A DNA stretch of 64,000 bases from Microbacterium oleivorans NBRC 103075 (GCF_001552475.1 NZ_BCRG01000014.1:43590-107589), one strand, 5' to 3'. Shown: positions 43,546 to 53,120, counted from the first letter of the stretch. Notes: a model not told the origin generated them from the letters alone. A program made the numbers and translations.

Positions 43546-45885
43546 ATGGCAGATGACACGAACGACACAGCAGCATCCGAAGCGATCGACGGCGATCTGA
43601 CGGCCGCCGCCGACCAGGTGACCCAGGCTCCAGCCGCACAGGTCGCCGAGCCCGAACACGACGAGCAGGCGACAGAGCCCGCACAGGCGTCCGAGCCTCA
43701 ACAGGTCGCCGAGCCTGAGCAGGCAGCAGAGGCCGAGCCCGAGCAGGCAGCAGAGGTTGCGCCCGCTTCTGGGCCGGAGCAGCCCGCGGAGCCCGAGCAG
43801 CCCGCCGAGCCGACGATCCCGACGGCTGTGAGCCTGGGGCTCCTCCCCGAGGAGTTCGTCTCCGCCGTGTCCACGGCCCTTCACTTCTACGCCCCCGAGC
43901 TTCCGGCGCTACCCCCGCTGCCGCGCGAGGAGCGCGAGGAGCGGTACGACCGTGACGACCACGACGAGTCCGCATCCGAGTCGGCCGGGAGCTCACGTCG
44001 ACGCAACCGCCGCCGTGGCGGCAACGCTCCTGAGCAGCAGGACGAGCCGGCGCCGCGGCGCCGTGCCGTCGAGGTCATCACGGAGCCGCAGCGGATCAAG
44101 GGCTCGACGCGTCTCGAAGCCAAGAAGCAGCGTCGTCGCGACGGTCGTGAGGCAGGTCGTCGTCGCCCGGTCGTAACCGAGGCCGAGTTCCTCGCCCGCC
44201 GCGAGTCCGTCGACCGTGACATGATCGTCCGCACCCGTGGTGGCCGCATCCAGATCGGCGTCTTGGAGGATAACGTCCTCGTCGAGCACTACGTCGCGCG
44301 CAACCAGGACGCATCGCTCATCGGCAATGTGTACCTCGGTCGCGTGCAGAACGTCCTCCCGAGCATGGAGGCCGCGTTCGTCGACATCGGTCGTGGACGT
44401 AACGCCGTGCTGTACTCCGGTGAGGTCGACTGGGATGCTGTCGAGACCGGCAACCAGCCGCGACGCATCGAACTCGCACTCAAGTCCGGAGACCGCGTCC
44501 TCGTGCAGGTCACGAAGGATCCCGTGGGGCACAAGGGCGCTCGTCTGACGAGCCAGATCTCCCTTCCGGGCCGGTACCTCGTGTACGTTCCCGGCGGCGC
44601 GATGAACGGCATCTCGCGGAAGCTCCCCGACACCGAGCGCGCTCGCTTGAAGAAGATCCTCAAGGAGGTGCTCCCGGAGTCGTCGGGCGTCATCGTCCGC
44701 ACTGCCGCCGAGGGCGCCACGGAAGATCAGCTCACGCGCGACGTGCAGCGGCTCACCTCGCAGTGGGAGCACATCAGCACGCAGGCGCAGACGGGACAGG
44801 CCCCGGCGCTGCTCCACTCCGAGCCCGACCTTCTCGTGAAGATCGTCCGTGACGTCTTCAACGAGGACTTCCGCAAGATGCTCATCCAGGGGGACGAGGC
44901 GTACGAGACGATCACGTCCTACCTCACGGGTGTGGCTCCTGATCTCCTCGAGCGCATCGAGAAGTACGAGGGCGAGCAGGACCCGTTCGATGTCTTCCGA
45001 GTCACCGAGCAGATCGAGAAGGCCCTCGACCGCAAGGTCTGGCTGCCCTCGGGTGGTTCGCTCGTCATCGACCGCACCGAAGCGATGACGGTCGTCGACG
45101 TCAACACGGGCAAGTTCGTCGGTACCGGCGGCAACCTCGAGGAAACCGTCACCAAGAACAACCTCGAGGCCGCTGAAGAGATCGTGCGGCAGCTGCGCCT
45201 CCGCGACATCGGCGGCATCATCGTCGTCGACTTCATTGACATGGTGCTCGAGTCCAACCGCGATCTCGTGCTGCGACGCCTCGTCGAGTGCCTGAGTCGT
45301 GACCGGACGAAGCACCAGGTCGCCGAGGTCACCTCGCTCGGCCTCGTGCAGATGACCCGCAAGAAGATCGGCCTGGGCCTGCTGGAGACCTTCAGCGAGG
45401 CGTGCGAAGTGTGCGCCGGCCGCGGCGTCATCGTCCACCACGACCCCGTGGTCAAGCACCGTCCGCAGAACGGCAGCAGCAACGGGAACGGCAACGGGGG
45501 AGGCGGCAACCGCCGTCCTCGCCAGGGTGGCGGCGGCGTGCCGCAGAACCAGGCCGCCGGCGCAGCCGCGCCGGCACCGGGCGGCACCCACGTGATCACC
45601 GAGGGTGTGAAATCCGCGCTCGCACAGATCGCGGCATCCACCATCCAGCCCCACGAGGAGCCGGCCGCGGTCGTCGCGGAGGAGCCCCCAGCCGAGCGGA
45701 CCGAGCGTCCGAAGCGCGCGCGTCGCAAGAAGGCAGAACCGCCCAAGAGCGACGCCGACCGCCTTCTCGACTCCGTTCTCGAGGCGCTGCCCGAGCCGAA
45801 GGCTCCGGGTCAGGGCCGTGCGCGACGACGCGTCTCGACGGCCGCCCTCACGGGAACGCCCGTTCAGACGACGCCCGAGGACTGA
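43546..45885 (+). CDS. rne: Ribonuclease E/G
   Basis: A 779-aa endoribonuclease. An acidic, Pro/Gln/Glu-rich disordered region (about 1-110) is followed by a basic segment and the S1 RNA-binding domain (about 225-310, LIGNVYLGRVQNVLPSMEAAFVDIG). The catalytic domain carries metal-binding Asp in VVDVNTGKFVG and IIVVDFIDM. The zinc-link CEVCAGRG (CxxC) supports dimer contact. A Gly/Asn-rich and basic C-terminal tail may scaffold other degradosome proteins. It processes rRNA and tRNA and starts mRNA decay. The position next to ndk, rplU and rpmA matches M. tuberculosis. Confidence 0.95.
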   Translation: MADDTNDTAASEAIDGDLTAAADQVTQAPAAQVAEPEHDEQATEPAQASEPQQVAEPEQAAEAEPEQAAEVAPASGPEQPAEPEQPAEPTIPTAVSLGLLPEEFVSAVSTALHFYAPELPALPPLPREEREERYDRDDHDESASESAGSSRRRNRRRGGNAPEQQDEPAPRRRAVEVITEPQRIKGSTRLEAKKQRRRDGREAGRRRPVVTEAEFLARRESVDRDMIVRTRGGRIQIGVLEDNVLVEHYVARNQDASLIGNVYLGRVQNVLPSMEAAFVDIGRGRNAVLYSGEVDWDAVETGNQPRRIELALKSGDRVLVQVTKDPVGHKGARLTSQISLPGRYLVYVPGGAMNGISRKLPDTERARLKKILKEVLPESSGVIVRTAAEGATEDQLTRDVQRLTSQWEHISTQAQTGQAPALLHSEPDLLVKIVRDVFNEDFRKMLIQGDEAYETITSYLTGVAPDLLERIEKYEGEQDPFDVFRVTEQIEKALDRKVWLPSGGSLVIDRTEAMTVVDVNTGKFVGTGGNLEETVTKNNLEAAEEIVRQLRLRDIGGIIVVDFIDMVLESNRDLVLRRLVECLSRDRTKHQVAEVTSLGLVQMTRKKIGLGLLETFSEACEVCAGRGVIVHHDPVVKHRPQNGSSNGNGNGGGGNRRPRQGGGGVPQNQAAGAAAPAPGGTHVITEGVKSALAQIAASTIQPHEEPAAVVAEEPPAERTERPKRARRKKAEPPKSDADRLLDSVLEALPEPKAPGQGRARRRVSTAALTGTPVQTTPED

Positions 45886-45894
45886 TGTCGCGTG

Positions 45895-46167
45895 TCACCG
45901 CCCGCGGCGTTCGCGGGTGGTGACGCGCAACCCCGATGCGATCAGGCGGCGGACGAGTTCGTGCGCGCCGACCTGTTCGGCGCCGCCCGCAACGAGTCGG
46001 TTGATCGCCTCATCCGGAACGTCGTAATGATCGCGGTCGAATGCTCGCGAGGGGATGCCGTGGGCCGCCGCGAAGGCATGCAGCTCGTCGAGATCGCTGT
46101 CGGAGACGAGATGAGCCCACAGCCTTCCGTGAGCCGGCCACATCGCGGTGTCGACGAGGATGGCCAT
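45895..46167 (-). CDS. DUF4031 protein
   Basis: 90 aa beginning AILVDTAMWPAHGRLWAHLVSD, typical of DUF4031, with the conserved AFDRDHYDVPDE segment. Function is unknown; several conserved Asp, His and Trp residues suggest a small enzyme or nucleic-acid-binding role. Start ATG 46167 was chosen because a perfect TATGAT -10 ends 7 nt upstream. It converges with rne (9-nt gap) and diverges from the rplU leader. Confidence 0.85.
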   Translation of the reverse strand: MAILVDTAMWPAHGRLWAHLVSDSDLDELHAFAAAHGIPSRAFDRDHYDVPDEAINRLVAGGAEQVGAHELVRRLIASGLRVTTRERRGR

Positions 46168-46173
46168 CCGCCG

Positions 46174-46179
46174 ATCATA
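46174..46179 (-). promoter_or_regulatory. -10 element of the DUF4031 gene (leaderless)
   Basis: TATGAT on the minus strand with six bases before ATG 46167. Confidence 0.55.
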
Positions 46180-46228
46180 AGCGGGCTCTCGTCCGGTCGG
46201 GTCGGCGGCGACGCGCCGGAGCGTGCTT

Positions 46229-46257
46229 TTGCCCTCACTGCGGGGATCGGGTATTCT
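46229..46257 (+). promoter_or_regulatory. rplU-rpmA promoter
   Basis: A -35 TTGCCC (46229-46234), a 17-nt spacer and a -10 TATTCT (46252-46257). Predicted start near 46264. It is among the best two-element promoters in the window, fitting a highly expressed ribosomal operon. Confidence 0.65.
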
Positions 46258-46262
46258 GGTCC

Positions 46263-46378
46263 CTTGGTGCGTCACGTGTCGCAGGCAGTTGCGATGCAGA
46301 GCCTGGCTTCCGCACCAAGACTTCCAGTCTCATCAGACAATCGGAGCCGTGCGCTCCACAGAAGAAACAAGGTGTGAA
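46263..46378 (+). promoter_or_regulatory. Structured rplU leader (possible L21 autoregulatory RNA)
   Basis: A ~115-nt leader. Its first nine bases CTTGGTGCG (46263-46271) pair perfectly with CGCACCAAG (46311-46319), enclosing hairpin TCGCA/TGCGA (46279-46294). Two further hairpins follow: GTCT/AGAC (46327-46338) and GGAGC/GCTCC (46343-46357). No terminator is evident. An autogenous ribosomal-protein leader is a plausible inference; L21 leaders are known in Firmicutes. Confidence 0.5.
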
Positions 46379-46687
46379 GTGGTTTACGCAGTTGTGCGCG
46401 CCGGTGGCCGTCAGGAGAAGGTTCAGGTCGGCACCATCGTCGTCCTCGACCGTCAGTCGGCCAAGGTCGGCGACAAGATCGAGCTTCCCGCTGTCCTCTT
46501 CGTCGACGGCGACGCCGTGACGACCGACGCCGACAAGCTCGCCAAGGTCAAGGTCACCGCCGAGGTCGTCGGCGAAGAGCGTGGTCCGAAGATCATCATC
46601 CAGAAGTTCAAGAACAAGACCGGCTACAAGAAGCGCCAGGGCCACCGTCAGGACCTCACGCGCGTCAAGATCACCGGCATCAAGTAA
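46379..46687 (+). CDS. rplU: 50S ribosomal protein L21
   Basis: 102 aa, the usual length. It starts [19 protein letters not shown] (GTG start) and ends with the L21 C-terminal signature region [10 protein letters not shown]. It binds 23S rRNA domain I and helps assembly of the large subunit. AAGGTG precedes the start weakly. The 21-nt gap to rpmA contains a good ribosome site. Confidence 0.97.
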   Translation: MVYAVVRAGGRQEKVQVGTIVVLDRQSAKVGDKIELPAVLFVDGDAVTTDADKLAKVKVTAEVVGEERGPKIIIQKFKNKTGYKKRQGHRQDLTRVKITGIK

Positions 46688-46708
46688 GTAGCCGAGAGGA
46701 CACGAGAG

Positions 46709-46966
46709 ATGGCACACAAAAAGGGCGCAAGCTCCACCCGTAACGGTCGTGACTCCAACGCCCAGCGCCTCGGCGTGAAGCGCTTCGGTGGTCAGAAGGT
46801 CCTCGCAGGCGAGATCATCGTCCGTCAGCGCGGCACCCACTTCCACCCCGGCGCCGACGTGGGCCGCGGTGGCGACGACACGCTGTTCGCTCTGGCCGCC
46901 GGTGCGGTCGAGTTCGGCACGAAGGGTGGCCGCAAGGTCGTCAACATCGTGCCGGTCGCTGAGTGA
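46709..46966 (+). CDS. rpmA: 50S ribosomal protein L27
   Basis: 85 aa. The N terminus [24 protein letters not shown] matches mature L27, whose tail reaches the peptidyl-transferase centre. No N-terminal extension requiring Prp cleavage, unlike Firmicutes. AGAGGACACGAGAG lies before the ATG. It ends 18 nt before a strong terminator. Confidence 0.98.
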   Translation: MAHKKGASSTRNGRDSNAQRLGVKRFGGQKVLAGEIIVRQRGTHFHPGADVGRGGDDTLFALAAGAVEFGTKGGRKVVNIVPVAE

Positions 46967-46984
46967 CCACACACAATCCTTGAC

Positions 46985-47017
46985 GAGGGGCGGGCTGCGG
47001 CCCGCCCCTCGCTTTTT
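46985..47017 (+). terminator. Intrinsic terminator between rpmA and obgE
   Basis: A perfect 11-bp stem GAGGGGCGGGC / GCCCGCCCCTC with a TGCG loop, followed by GCTTTTT. Probably leaky, so obgE gets a fraction of the ribosomal transcript. Confidence 0.85.
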
Positions 47018-47058
47018 CCCCGCCGACCTCGGTCGGCTTCCCCGTCAGGAGACACCGC

Positions 47059-48567
47059 ATGGTGACGTTCGTCGATCGCGTGACGCTGCATTTGAGCGCA
47101 GGCAAGGGCGGCAACGGCTGCGTGTCCGTGAAGCGAGAGAAGTTCAAGCCTCTCGCCGGTCCTGACGGCGGCAATGGCGGAAACGGCGGCGACATCACCC
47201 TCGTCGCAGACCCGCAGGTCACGACGCTCCTGTCGTACCACCACGCACCGCACCGCTCCGCCGGCAACGGCGGTTTCGGTATGGGCGACCACCGCTCCGG
47301 TGCCGCCGGTGAAGACCTCGAGCTCCTCGTTCCCGTGGGCACCGTGGTCAAAGACGAGAACGGCGAGACGCTCGTCGACATGGCGACGCCCGGCATCCGC
47401 TTCGTCGTCGCTCCGGGCGGTCAGGGCGGTCTCGGCAACGCATCGCTCGCGAACCCGAAGCGCAAGGCGCCCGGCTTCGCTCTTCTCGGCACGCCCGGCT
47501 GGGAAGGCGATGTCCATCTCGAACTGAAGACCGTCGCCGACATCGCACTCGTCGGCTTCCCCTCGGCGGGCAAATCGAGCCTGATCGCTGCGATCTCTGC
47601 TGCTCGCCCCAAGATCGCCGACTATCCCTTCACGACCCTCCACCCGAACCTCGGCGTCGTCCAGGCGGGGGATGCGCGCTACACCGTCGCCGACGTCCCC
47701 GGGCTCATCGAAGGTGCGAGTGAGGGTAAGGGTCTCGGCCTCGAGTTCCTCCGCCACGTCGAGCGCTGCACGGCCCTCGTGCACGTCCTCGACTGCGCGA
47801 CCCTCGAGCCCGACCGTGACCCGATCAGCGACCTCGACGTCATCCTCGCCGAGCTCGCGGCCTACCCCGTACCCGAGGGGCAGATCCCTCTGCTGGAGCG
47901 TCCGCAACTCATCGCACTGAACAAGCTCGACGTTCCCGAGGCGAAGGATCTGGCGGACCTCGTGCGGCCCGAGCTCGAGGCGCGCGGGTTCCGCGTGTTC
48001 GACATCTCCACGGTCAGCCGTGACGGTCTGCGTCAGCTCACCTTCGCGCTCGGTGAGGTCGTCGAGGAGCACCGGGCGGCTCTTGCCGCCGCTCCCGCTC
48101 CCGAACGCGTCGTCATCCGCCCGAAGGGATCGAAGAAGGACTTCGAGATCCGCGTCGAGGGCGGCACGTACGGCAACATCTACCGCATCCTGGGCGACAA
48201 GCCGGTGCGCTGGGTTCAGCAGACCGACTTCCAGAACGAAGAAGCCGTGGGCTTCCTGGCCGACCGCCTCGAGAAGCTGGGCGTCGAAGACGGGCTGCTG
48301 AAGGCCGGCGCCGAAGCGGGTTCGACGGTCGTCATCGGCCCCGGCGACGGCATCGTCTTCGACTGGCACCCCTCACTCGGCTCCGCTGCCGAGCTGATGA
48401 CGGCTCCCCGTGGCACCGACCCCCGCCTCGACCTCAACCCGCGTCGCACCACCTCGCAGCGTCGTGACCGGTATCACGAGCGCATGGACGCGAAGGCCGA
48501 AGCGCGCGCTGAGCTCGAGTCCGAGCGCATCGCCGCCACGCGCGGGGAGGACGAGGACGCCTCGTGA
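47059..48567 (+). CDS. obgE: GTPase ObgE/CgtA
   Basis: A 502-aa essential GTPase. The Gly-rich Obg fold occupies about 1-160. The G domain has FPSAGKSSL (G1), [10 protein letters not shown] (G2), [12 protein letters not shown] (G3) and NKLD (G4). The C-terminal OCT domain (about 340-425) is followed by a charged tail. It acts in 50S assembly and stress signalling. TCAGGAGAC precedes the ATG. The stop overlaps the proB start. Confidence 0.97.
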   Translation: MVTFVDRVTLHLSAGKGGNGCVSVKREKFKPLAGPDGGNGGNGGDITLVADPQVTTLLSYHHAPHRSAGNGGFGMGDHRSGAAGEDLELLVPVGTVVKDENGETLVDMATPGIRFVVAPGGQGGLGNASLANPKRKAPGFALLGTPGWEGDVHLELKTVADIALVGFPSAGKSSLIAAISAARPKIADYPFTTLHPNLGVVQAGDARYTVADVPGLIEGASEGKGLGLEFLRHVERCTALVHVLDCATLEPDRDPISDLDVILAELAAYPVPEGQIPLLERPQLIALNKLDVPEAKDLADLVRPELEARGFRVFDISTVSRDGLRQLTFALGEVVEEHRAALAAAPAPERVVIRPKGSKKDFEIRVEGGTYGNIYRILGDKPVRWVQQTDFQNEEAVGFLADRLEKLGVEDGLLKAGAEAGSTVVIGPGDGIVFDWHPSLGSAAELMTAPRGTDPRLDLNPRRTTSQRRDRYHERMDAKAEARAELESERIAATRGEDEDAS

Positions 48568-49394
48568 CGCTGCAGGACCGGGCCGGGCTCGCCGGCGCAC
48601 GTCGAGTGGTTGTCAAGGTCGGTTCGTCCTCCATCAGCGGTGAGAACGCCGAGAAGATCGGCCCGATCGTCGACGCCCTCGCTGAGGCCCATGCCCGCGG
48701 CACCGAGGTCGTGCTGGTCTCCTCGGGAGCCATCGCGACCGGGATGCCGTTCCTCCTTCTCGACGCACGTCCCAGCGACCTCGCGACTCAACAGGCTGCT
48801 GCAGCCGTCGGTCAGAACATGCTCGTGTACCGCTACCAGGAGGCGCTCCGGCCGTTCGACATCGTCGCCGGCCAGGTGCTCCTCACGGCAGGCGACCTTG
48901 AGAACCCGACGCACCGCTCGAACGCGCGACGCGCGATGGAACGTCTTCTCGGTCTGCGGATCCTTCCGATCGTCAACGAGAACGACACCGTCGCCACCCA
49001 CGAGATCCGCTTCGGCGACAACGACCGGCTGGCTGCTCTGGTCGCACAGCTCGTCGGAGCTGACGCGCTCGTTCTGCTGAGCGACATCGAGACCCTTTAC
49101 ACGCGCCCGCCGGACGAGCCGGGCGCCACCCCCATCATCGACGTCGACTTCGGCGACGACTTGTCGGGGTATCAGTTCGGCTCGGTCGTCGTGAACAGCG
49201 TCGGCACCGGGGGAGCGGCGACCAAGGCGTCCGCAGCGCGCCTCGCGGCATCCGCCGGCATCGCCGTGCTCGTCACGAGTGCCGACCTCGTCCACGCCGC
49301 CCTCCGCGGCGAACAGGTGGGGACGTGGTTCGCTCCGAACCCGCAGCCGATCGCGCCCTCGACGACGGCGCCCGTGCGCGTCGACGGCGCCTGA
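48564..49394 (+). CDS. proB: Glutamate 5-kinase, short form without PUA domain
   Basis: A 276-aa amino-acid kinase. It begins [12 protein letters not shown] (phosphate-binding Lys), has SSGAIATGM and [19 protein letters not shown] for glutamate and ATP binding, and ends after the kinase fold. The ~100-residue C-terminal PUA domain of E. coli ProB (367 aa) is absent. It makes gamma-glutamyl phosphate for ProA. GTG start in a GTGA overlap with obgE. Confidence 0.94.
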   Translation: MTLQDRAGLAGARRVVVKVGSSSISGENAEKIGPIVDALAEAHARGTEVVLVSSGAIATGMPFLLLDARPSDLATQQAAAAVGQNMLVYRYQEALRPFDIVAGQVLLTAGDLENPTHRSNARRAMERLLGLRILPIVNENDTVATHEIRFGDNDRLAALVAQLVGADALVLLSDIETLYTRPPDEPGATPIIDVDFGDDLSGYQFGSVVVNSVGTGGAATKASAARLAASAGIAVLVTSADLVHAALRGEQVGTWFAPNPQPIAPSTTAPVRVDGA

Positions 49395-49423
49395 ACGAGA
49401 GAAGCGGCGGCACCCACCCGCTC

Positions 49424-49429
49424 TAGACT
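49424..49429 (+). promoter_or_regulatory. -10 element of proA (leaderless)
   Basis: TAGACT with six bases before ATG 49436. Confidence 0.55.
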
Positions 49430-49435
49430 TGGCGG

Positions 49436-50695
49436 ATGACGATCACCGCTGCGACGCCTCAGGAGCGCATGCGCTCGGCGCGGACCGCCTCGCGGTCGCT
49501 GGGACTGCTGACGGATGCCGCCAAGGCCGATCTCCTCCGTGGCATCGCTGACGCGATCGACGCGAACGTGACCGTTATCGTGGCGGCGAACACGGAGGAT
49601 GTCGCCCGTGGTCGAGCCGACGGTTTGACTCCCGGTCTCGTCGACCGTCTCACGCTGGATGAGGCGCGCGTGCGGTCCCTGGCGGCGGCGGTGCGCGACG
49701 TCGCCGAACTTCCTGATCCCGTCGGTCGGGTGCTGGACGATCGCGTCCTCGACAACGGTCTGCACCTGCAGAAGGTGTCGGTCCCGTTCGGCGTCATCGG
49801 TTCCATCTATGAAGCTCGCCCGAACGTGACTGTCGACATCGCCGCCCTCGCACTGCGGTCGGGGAACGCCGTCGTGCTCCGAGGCGGCAGCGCTGCGCAA
49901 TCCTCCAATGCAGCGTTGATCTCCGTCATGCGGGGCGCTCTCGCCGACGCCGGAGTCGATCCCGAGGCGATCCAGACGGTCGACGACTTCGGCCGCGACG
50001 GCGCCCGGGCGCTCATGCGTGCCCGAGGGCTCGTCGACGTGCTCGTGCCCCGTGGCAGTGCCCAGCTCATCGAGACGGTCGTCACGGAGTCGTCCGTGCC
50101 GGTGATCGAGACGGGCGCGGGCGTCGTGCACATTGTGCTCGATGCGTCTGCGCCTCTCGAGTGGGCGACGGACATCGTCGTCAACGCGAAGGTGCAGCGG
50201 CCGAGCGTCTGCAACGCCGTCGAGACCCTTCTCGTGCACCGCGATGCCGCGGCCCGCTTGGTTCCGCCGGTCGTCGCCGCCCTGCAGGCGCAGGGCGTCA
50301 CGGTGCACGGCGACGCGACGACCGCGGCACTCGCCTCGGGCGTCGTCGCGGCCACCGCGGAGGACTGGGCTACGGAGCACATGAGCCTCGACATCTCCGT
50401 CCGCATCGTCGACGGTCTCGACGATGCGCTCGCGCACATCCGTGAGTACTCGACCCAGCACACCGAGTCGATCATCACGGCGGACGATGCCGTCGCCGAG
50501 CGCTTCCTGGCGGAGGTGGATGCTGCCGTGGTCATGGTGAACGCATCGACCCGCTTCACCGATGGCGGCGAGTTCGGCTTCGGTGCCGAAGTGGGGATCT
50601 CCACTCAGAAGCTGCACGCGCGTGGACCCATGGGGCTTCCGGAGCTCACGACCACCAAGTGGCTGGCGCGGGGCGCCGGGCAGATCCGCGCCTGA
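49436..50695 (+). CDS. proA: Glutamate-5-semialdehyde dehydrogenase
   Basis: A 419-aa aldehyde dehydrogenase-fold enzyme. Catalytic Cys259 is in QRPSVCNAVETL, with FGVIGSIYEARPN and the FGFGAEVGISTQKLHARGP signature. It reduces gamma-glutamyl phosphate with NADPH to the semialdehyde that cyclises toward proline. It has its own leaderless promoter after proB, so the two proline enzymes need not be made in equal amounts. Confidence 0.96.
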   Translation: MTITAATPQERMRSARTASRSLGLLTDAAKADLLRGIADAIDANVTVIVAANTEDVARGRADGLTPGLVDRLTLDEARVRSLAAAVRDVAELPDPVGRVLDDRVLDNGLHLQKVSVPFGVIGSIYEARPNVTVDIAALALRSGNAVVLRGGSAAQSSNAALISVMRGALADAGVDPEAIQTVDDFGRDGARALMRARGLVDVLVPRGSAQLIETVVTESSVPVIETGAGVVHIVLDASAPLEWATDIVVNAKVQRPSVCNAVETLLVHRDAAARLVPPVVAALQAQGVTVHGDATTAALASGVVAATAEDWATEHMSLDISVRIVDGLDDALAHIREYSTQHTESIITADDAVAERFLAEVDAAVVMVNASTRFTDGGEFGFGAEVGISTQKLHARGPMGLPELTTTKWLARGAGQIRA

Positions 50696-50739
50696 CCGCC
50701 TAAACTGAACCTGCACCACACCCCTCGAACGGAGCCCGA

Positions 50740-50964
50740 ATGAATCTCGCGACGACCATCGTCCTCGCCGCAGCGGAGACCGAGCACCATGGCGGCAACG
50801 TCATGGCCACGACTTACGGCTACGGCATCCTGGCGTTCGCGCTGTTCATGATGCTCGGTCTGGTCAGCGTCTCCTACCGCAACGTGGCCAACCGCCACGC
50901 CCACAAGGCTGAGGCCTACGCCGCGAACAACCCTGTGCAGCAGGCGGGCCACGGCCACCACTGA
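50740..50964 (+). CDS. Small membrane protein with His-rich tail
   Basis: 74 aa. A single hydrophobic helix (about 28-46, [18 protein letters not shown]) follows a His-containing N-terminal part ([16 protein letters not shown]). The C terminus ends [14 protein letters not shown]...GHGHH, with seven His residues overall. ACGGAG lies before the ATG and TAAACT (50701-50706) is a -10. The His clusters could bind metal, but nothing proves it. I do not recognise a family. It lies 10 nt before nadD and is likely co-transcribed. Confidence 0.75.
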   Translation: MNLATTIVLAAAETEHHGGNVMATTYGYGILAFALFMMLGLVSVSYRNVANRHAHKAEAYAANNPVQQAGHGHH

Positions 50965-50974
50965 GGCCGTGTCC

Positions 50975-51571
50975 ATGGCAACCACGCGCGCACCGCGTAT
51001 CGGTGTGATGGGCGGCACGTTCGACCCGATCCACCACGGCCACCTCGTGGCGGCGAGCGAGGTCGCGCAGTCGTTCGATCTCGACGAGGTCGTGTTCGTG
51101 CCGACTGGACAGCCGTGGCAGAAGTCCGGCGTCTCCTCCGCGGAGCACCGCTACCTGATGACCGTCATCGCGACGGCATCCAACCCGATGTTCACGGTCA
51201 GCCGGGTCGACGTAGACCGTACTGGTGCCACCTACACGATCGACACGCTCCGTGATCTCAAAGCTCAGCGCCCCGACGCTCAACTGTTCTTCATCACGGG
51301 TGCCGACGCCATCGCGCAGATCCTCGGATGGCGTGACGTCGCGGAGCTGTGGGACCTCGCCCACTTCGTCGCGGTATCCCGACCGGGGCACACTCTCAGC
51401 GTCGACGGGCTGCCGTCGGATGACGTCAGTGTCCTCGAGATCCCGGCCCTGTCCATCTCCTCCACCGACTGCCGCGCTCGCGTGAACCGCGGCGATCCCG
51501 TCTGGTACCTCGTGCCTGACGGCGTCGTCCAATACATTGCGAAGCATCACCTGTATCGGAGCAAGGCATGA
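50975..51571 (+). CDS. nadD: Nicotinate-nucleotide adenylyltransferase
   Basis: A 198-aa nucleotidyltransferase. [18 protein letters not shown] near the N terminus contains the HxGH ATP-binding motif, and [11 protein letters not shown] near the C terminus is the ISST-type motif. It converts nicotinate mononucleotide to deamido-NAD. Start is ATG 50975 or GTG 50969, which differ by two codons. The stop overlaps the next gene (ATGA). Confidence 0.94.
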   Translation: MATTRAPRIGVMGGTFDPIHHGHLVAASEVAQSFDLDEVVFVPTGQPWQKSGVSSAEHRYLMTVIATASNPMFTVSRVDVDRTGATYTIDTLRDLKAQRPDAQLFFITGADAIAQILGWRDVAELWDLAHFVAVSRPGHTLSVDGLPSDDVSVLEIPALSISSTDCRARVNRGDPVWYLVPDGVVQYIAKHHLYRSKA

Positions 51572-52671
51572 CCACACCCGACCAGCCGAGCACCCCGCCG
51601 CTGACCCGGCGTCAGCTGCGTGAGTTGCGCAACACGGCATCCACGCCGATCATCACGTCGGAAGAGGCGCAGGCAGACGTCGACGCCTCGCAGGACGTGG
51701 TCGACGACGCCCCTATCGTCGAAAACGCGCCCGTGGACTCCCCCCACAGCGAGTCGATCGAATCCGACCAGTCGCCCATCGCGCTGGCCGACGACGCCGA
51801 TCTCGACCCCGATGTCCACCCCGTCACGCGGCGTCAGGCTCGTCATCTCGCCAAGCTCCGCACCGGGACGGTGGACGTCGTCGAGACGGAGCCCGCTCCA
51901 GAGGACGCGTCTCGCACGGATGCCGAAGCGGTCGAGTTCGCGCACGGCGGTGGCGACGAGGAGCCCACAGACGAGGACGAGGTCGACGACGCCGACGAGC
52001 AGAGTGACGCCGAAGCGTCGGACGAGTTCGACGTCGATGTGGACGCCGAACCGGATGAGGTCGACGAGCCCGAGGTCGAAGAGCCCGTCATCGCTGCGTC
52101 TGACGAGCCGGCGACAGCTCACGAGGTCCACGTGGCGGCGCCGAGCGTCGCCACCGACGCCGAGCAGGAGCCTGCACGCGTCGTGGCGCCCGAACTCGGG
52201 GCCCAGCTCCTCGAGGACGGTGCCGCGCCGATCGACCTGCCGTCGTCGTTCGATCACCTGCTGACACGAGGGGGGAGCGGTTCCTCGGCTGCCCCGAACG
52301 CCCTCATCCTGTCCCAGACGCCTGAGACAGGTTCGCTTTCGGTACCGATCCTCGGCACCGGAGAACTCATCATCACCGGCAGCTACGCCCTGCCCGACAG
52401 CTACGGCTCGACCGGCTCGACGCCGGGCAGTTCCGACGGCAAGGACGTCGATGAGAGTCTCATCGACGGCGAGCTGCCCCCGGCATCCTCGCCCACCCCG
52501 ATCGCGGCATCGTCGGCGATCAGTACGATTAAGAGTGCGGATGACATCATCCGCCCCCCGGCGCCCGAAAAAGGCAGCCGTCTCATCATGACCCTCGCGA
52601 TCTGCGCCGGTGCCCTCGGGCTGGCCCTCGCGACGGTGCTCATCCTCACCGTTGTGAACGGAGTCTTCTAA
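51568..52671 (+). CDS. Acidic single-pass membrane protein with repeated TRRQ motif
   Basis: A 367-aa protein I do not recognise. Two similar basic motifs, TRRQLRELR (13-21) and [12 protein letters not shown] (87-98), stand out in an otherwise strongly acidic, low-complexity region up to about 185 (runs of Glu, Asp, Val). A Ser/Gly/Pro-rich middle part follows. One transmembrane helix lies near the C terminus (about 341-364). With no signal peptide it would be tail-anchored, N terminus in the cytoplasm. It is coupled to nadD (ATGA) and to rsfS (TAATG), implying fixed co-expression. The basic motifs might contact nucleic acid or ribosome; inference only. Confidence 0.8.
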   Translation: MTTPDQPSTPPLTRRQLRELRNTASTPIITSEEAQADVDASQDVVDDAPIVENAPVDSPHSESIESDQSPIALADDADLDPDVHPVTRRQARHLAKLRTGTVDVVETEPAPEDASRTDAEAVEFAHGGGDEEPTDEDEVDDADEQSDAEASDEFDVDVDAEPDEVDEPEVEEPVIAASDEPATAHEVHVAAPSVATDAEQEPARVVAPELGAQLLEDGAAPIDLPSSFDHLLTRGGSGSSAAPNALILSQTPETGSLSVPILGTGELIITGSYALPDSYGSTGSTPGSSDGKDVDESLIDGELPPASSPTPIAASSAISTIKSADDIIRPPAPEKGSRLIMTLAICAGALGLALATVLILTVVNGVF

Positions 52672-53048
52672 TGGTTGCTGCAGAGCATACGCACGAACTG
52701 GTCCAGGTGGCGGCGGCCGCCGCTGACAGCAAGGGTGGCACAGACCTCGTCGCGTTCGACGTGTCCGGTCCGCTGCCGCTGATCGACGCCTTCCTCCTCG
52801 TCACGGGAAACAGCGAGCGGAATGTCGCCGCGATCGCCGACGAGATCGAGGACAAGATGCTCGAGGCGGGCCAGAAGCGGCTACGCCGCGAGGGGCGTTC
52901 CGAGTCGCGCTGGGTCCTCATCGACTTCGGCGATGTGGTCGTTCACGTCTTCCATGAGGAGGAGCGCGTGTTCTACGGCCTCGAGCGCCTCTGGAAGGAC
53001 TGCCCGGTCATCCCCGTGACGATCGCGGAGCCCACTCCGCAGGACTGA
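52671..53048 (+). CDS. rsfS: Ribosomal silencing factor RsfS
   Basis: A 125-aa RsfS/Iojap protein. Motifs include VAFDVSGPLPLIDAFLLVTGNSERN, SRWVLIDFGDVVVHVF and YGLERLWKDCP. It binds L14 and blocks subunit joining in starved cells. The start overlaps the previous stop as TAATG. The linkage nadD-X-rsfS is common in bacteria; here X is the acidic membrane protein. Confidence 0.95.
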   Translation: MVAAEHTHELVQVAAAAADSKGGTDLVAFDVSGPLPLIDAFLLVTGNSERNVAAIADEIEDKMLEAGQKRLRREGRSESRWVLIDFGDVVVHVFHEEERVFYGLERLWKDCPVIPVTIAEPTPQD

Positions 53049-53120
53049 CGTCGTCGCCTCATGTTCAGAGCACTCCTCCGTGTGTAGTAAGCTGGATGAG
53101 TTGCCGCGAGCGGCGATCAA

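Noticed and set aside
43379..43600. A 73-codon frame in the rne leader running into the rne start
   Set aside because: No ribosome site, an Arg-rich product, and the region is better explained by hairpins of a leader.
43993..45654. A 553-codon frame antisense to rne
   Set aside because: Leucine/valine/aspartate-rich mirror of the RNase E/G reading frame; no start signal.
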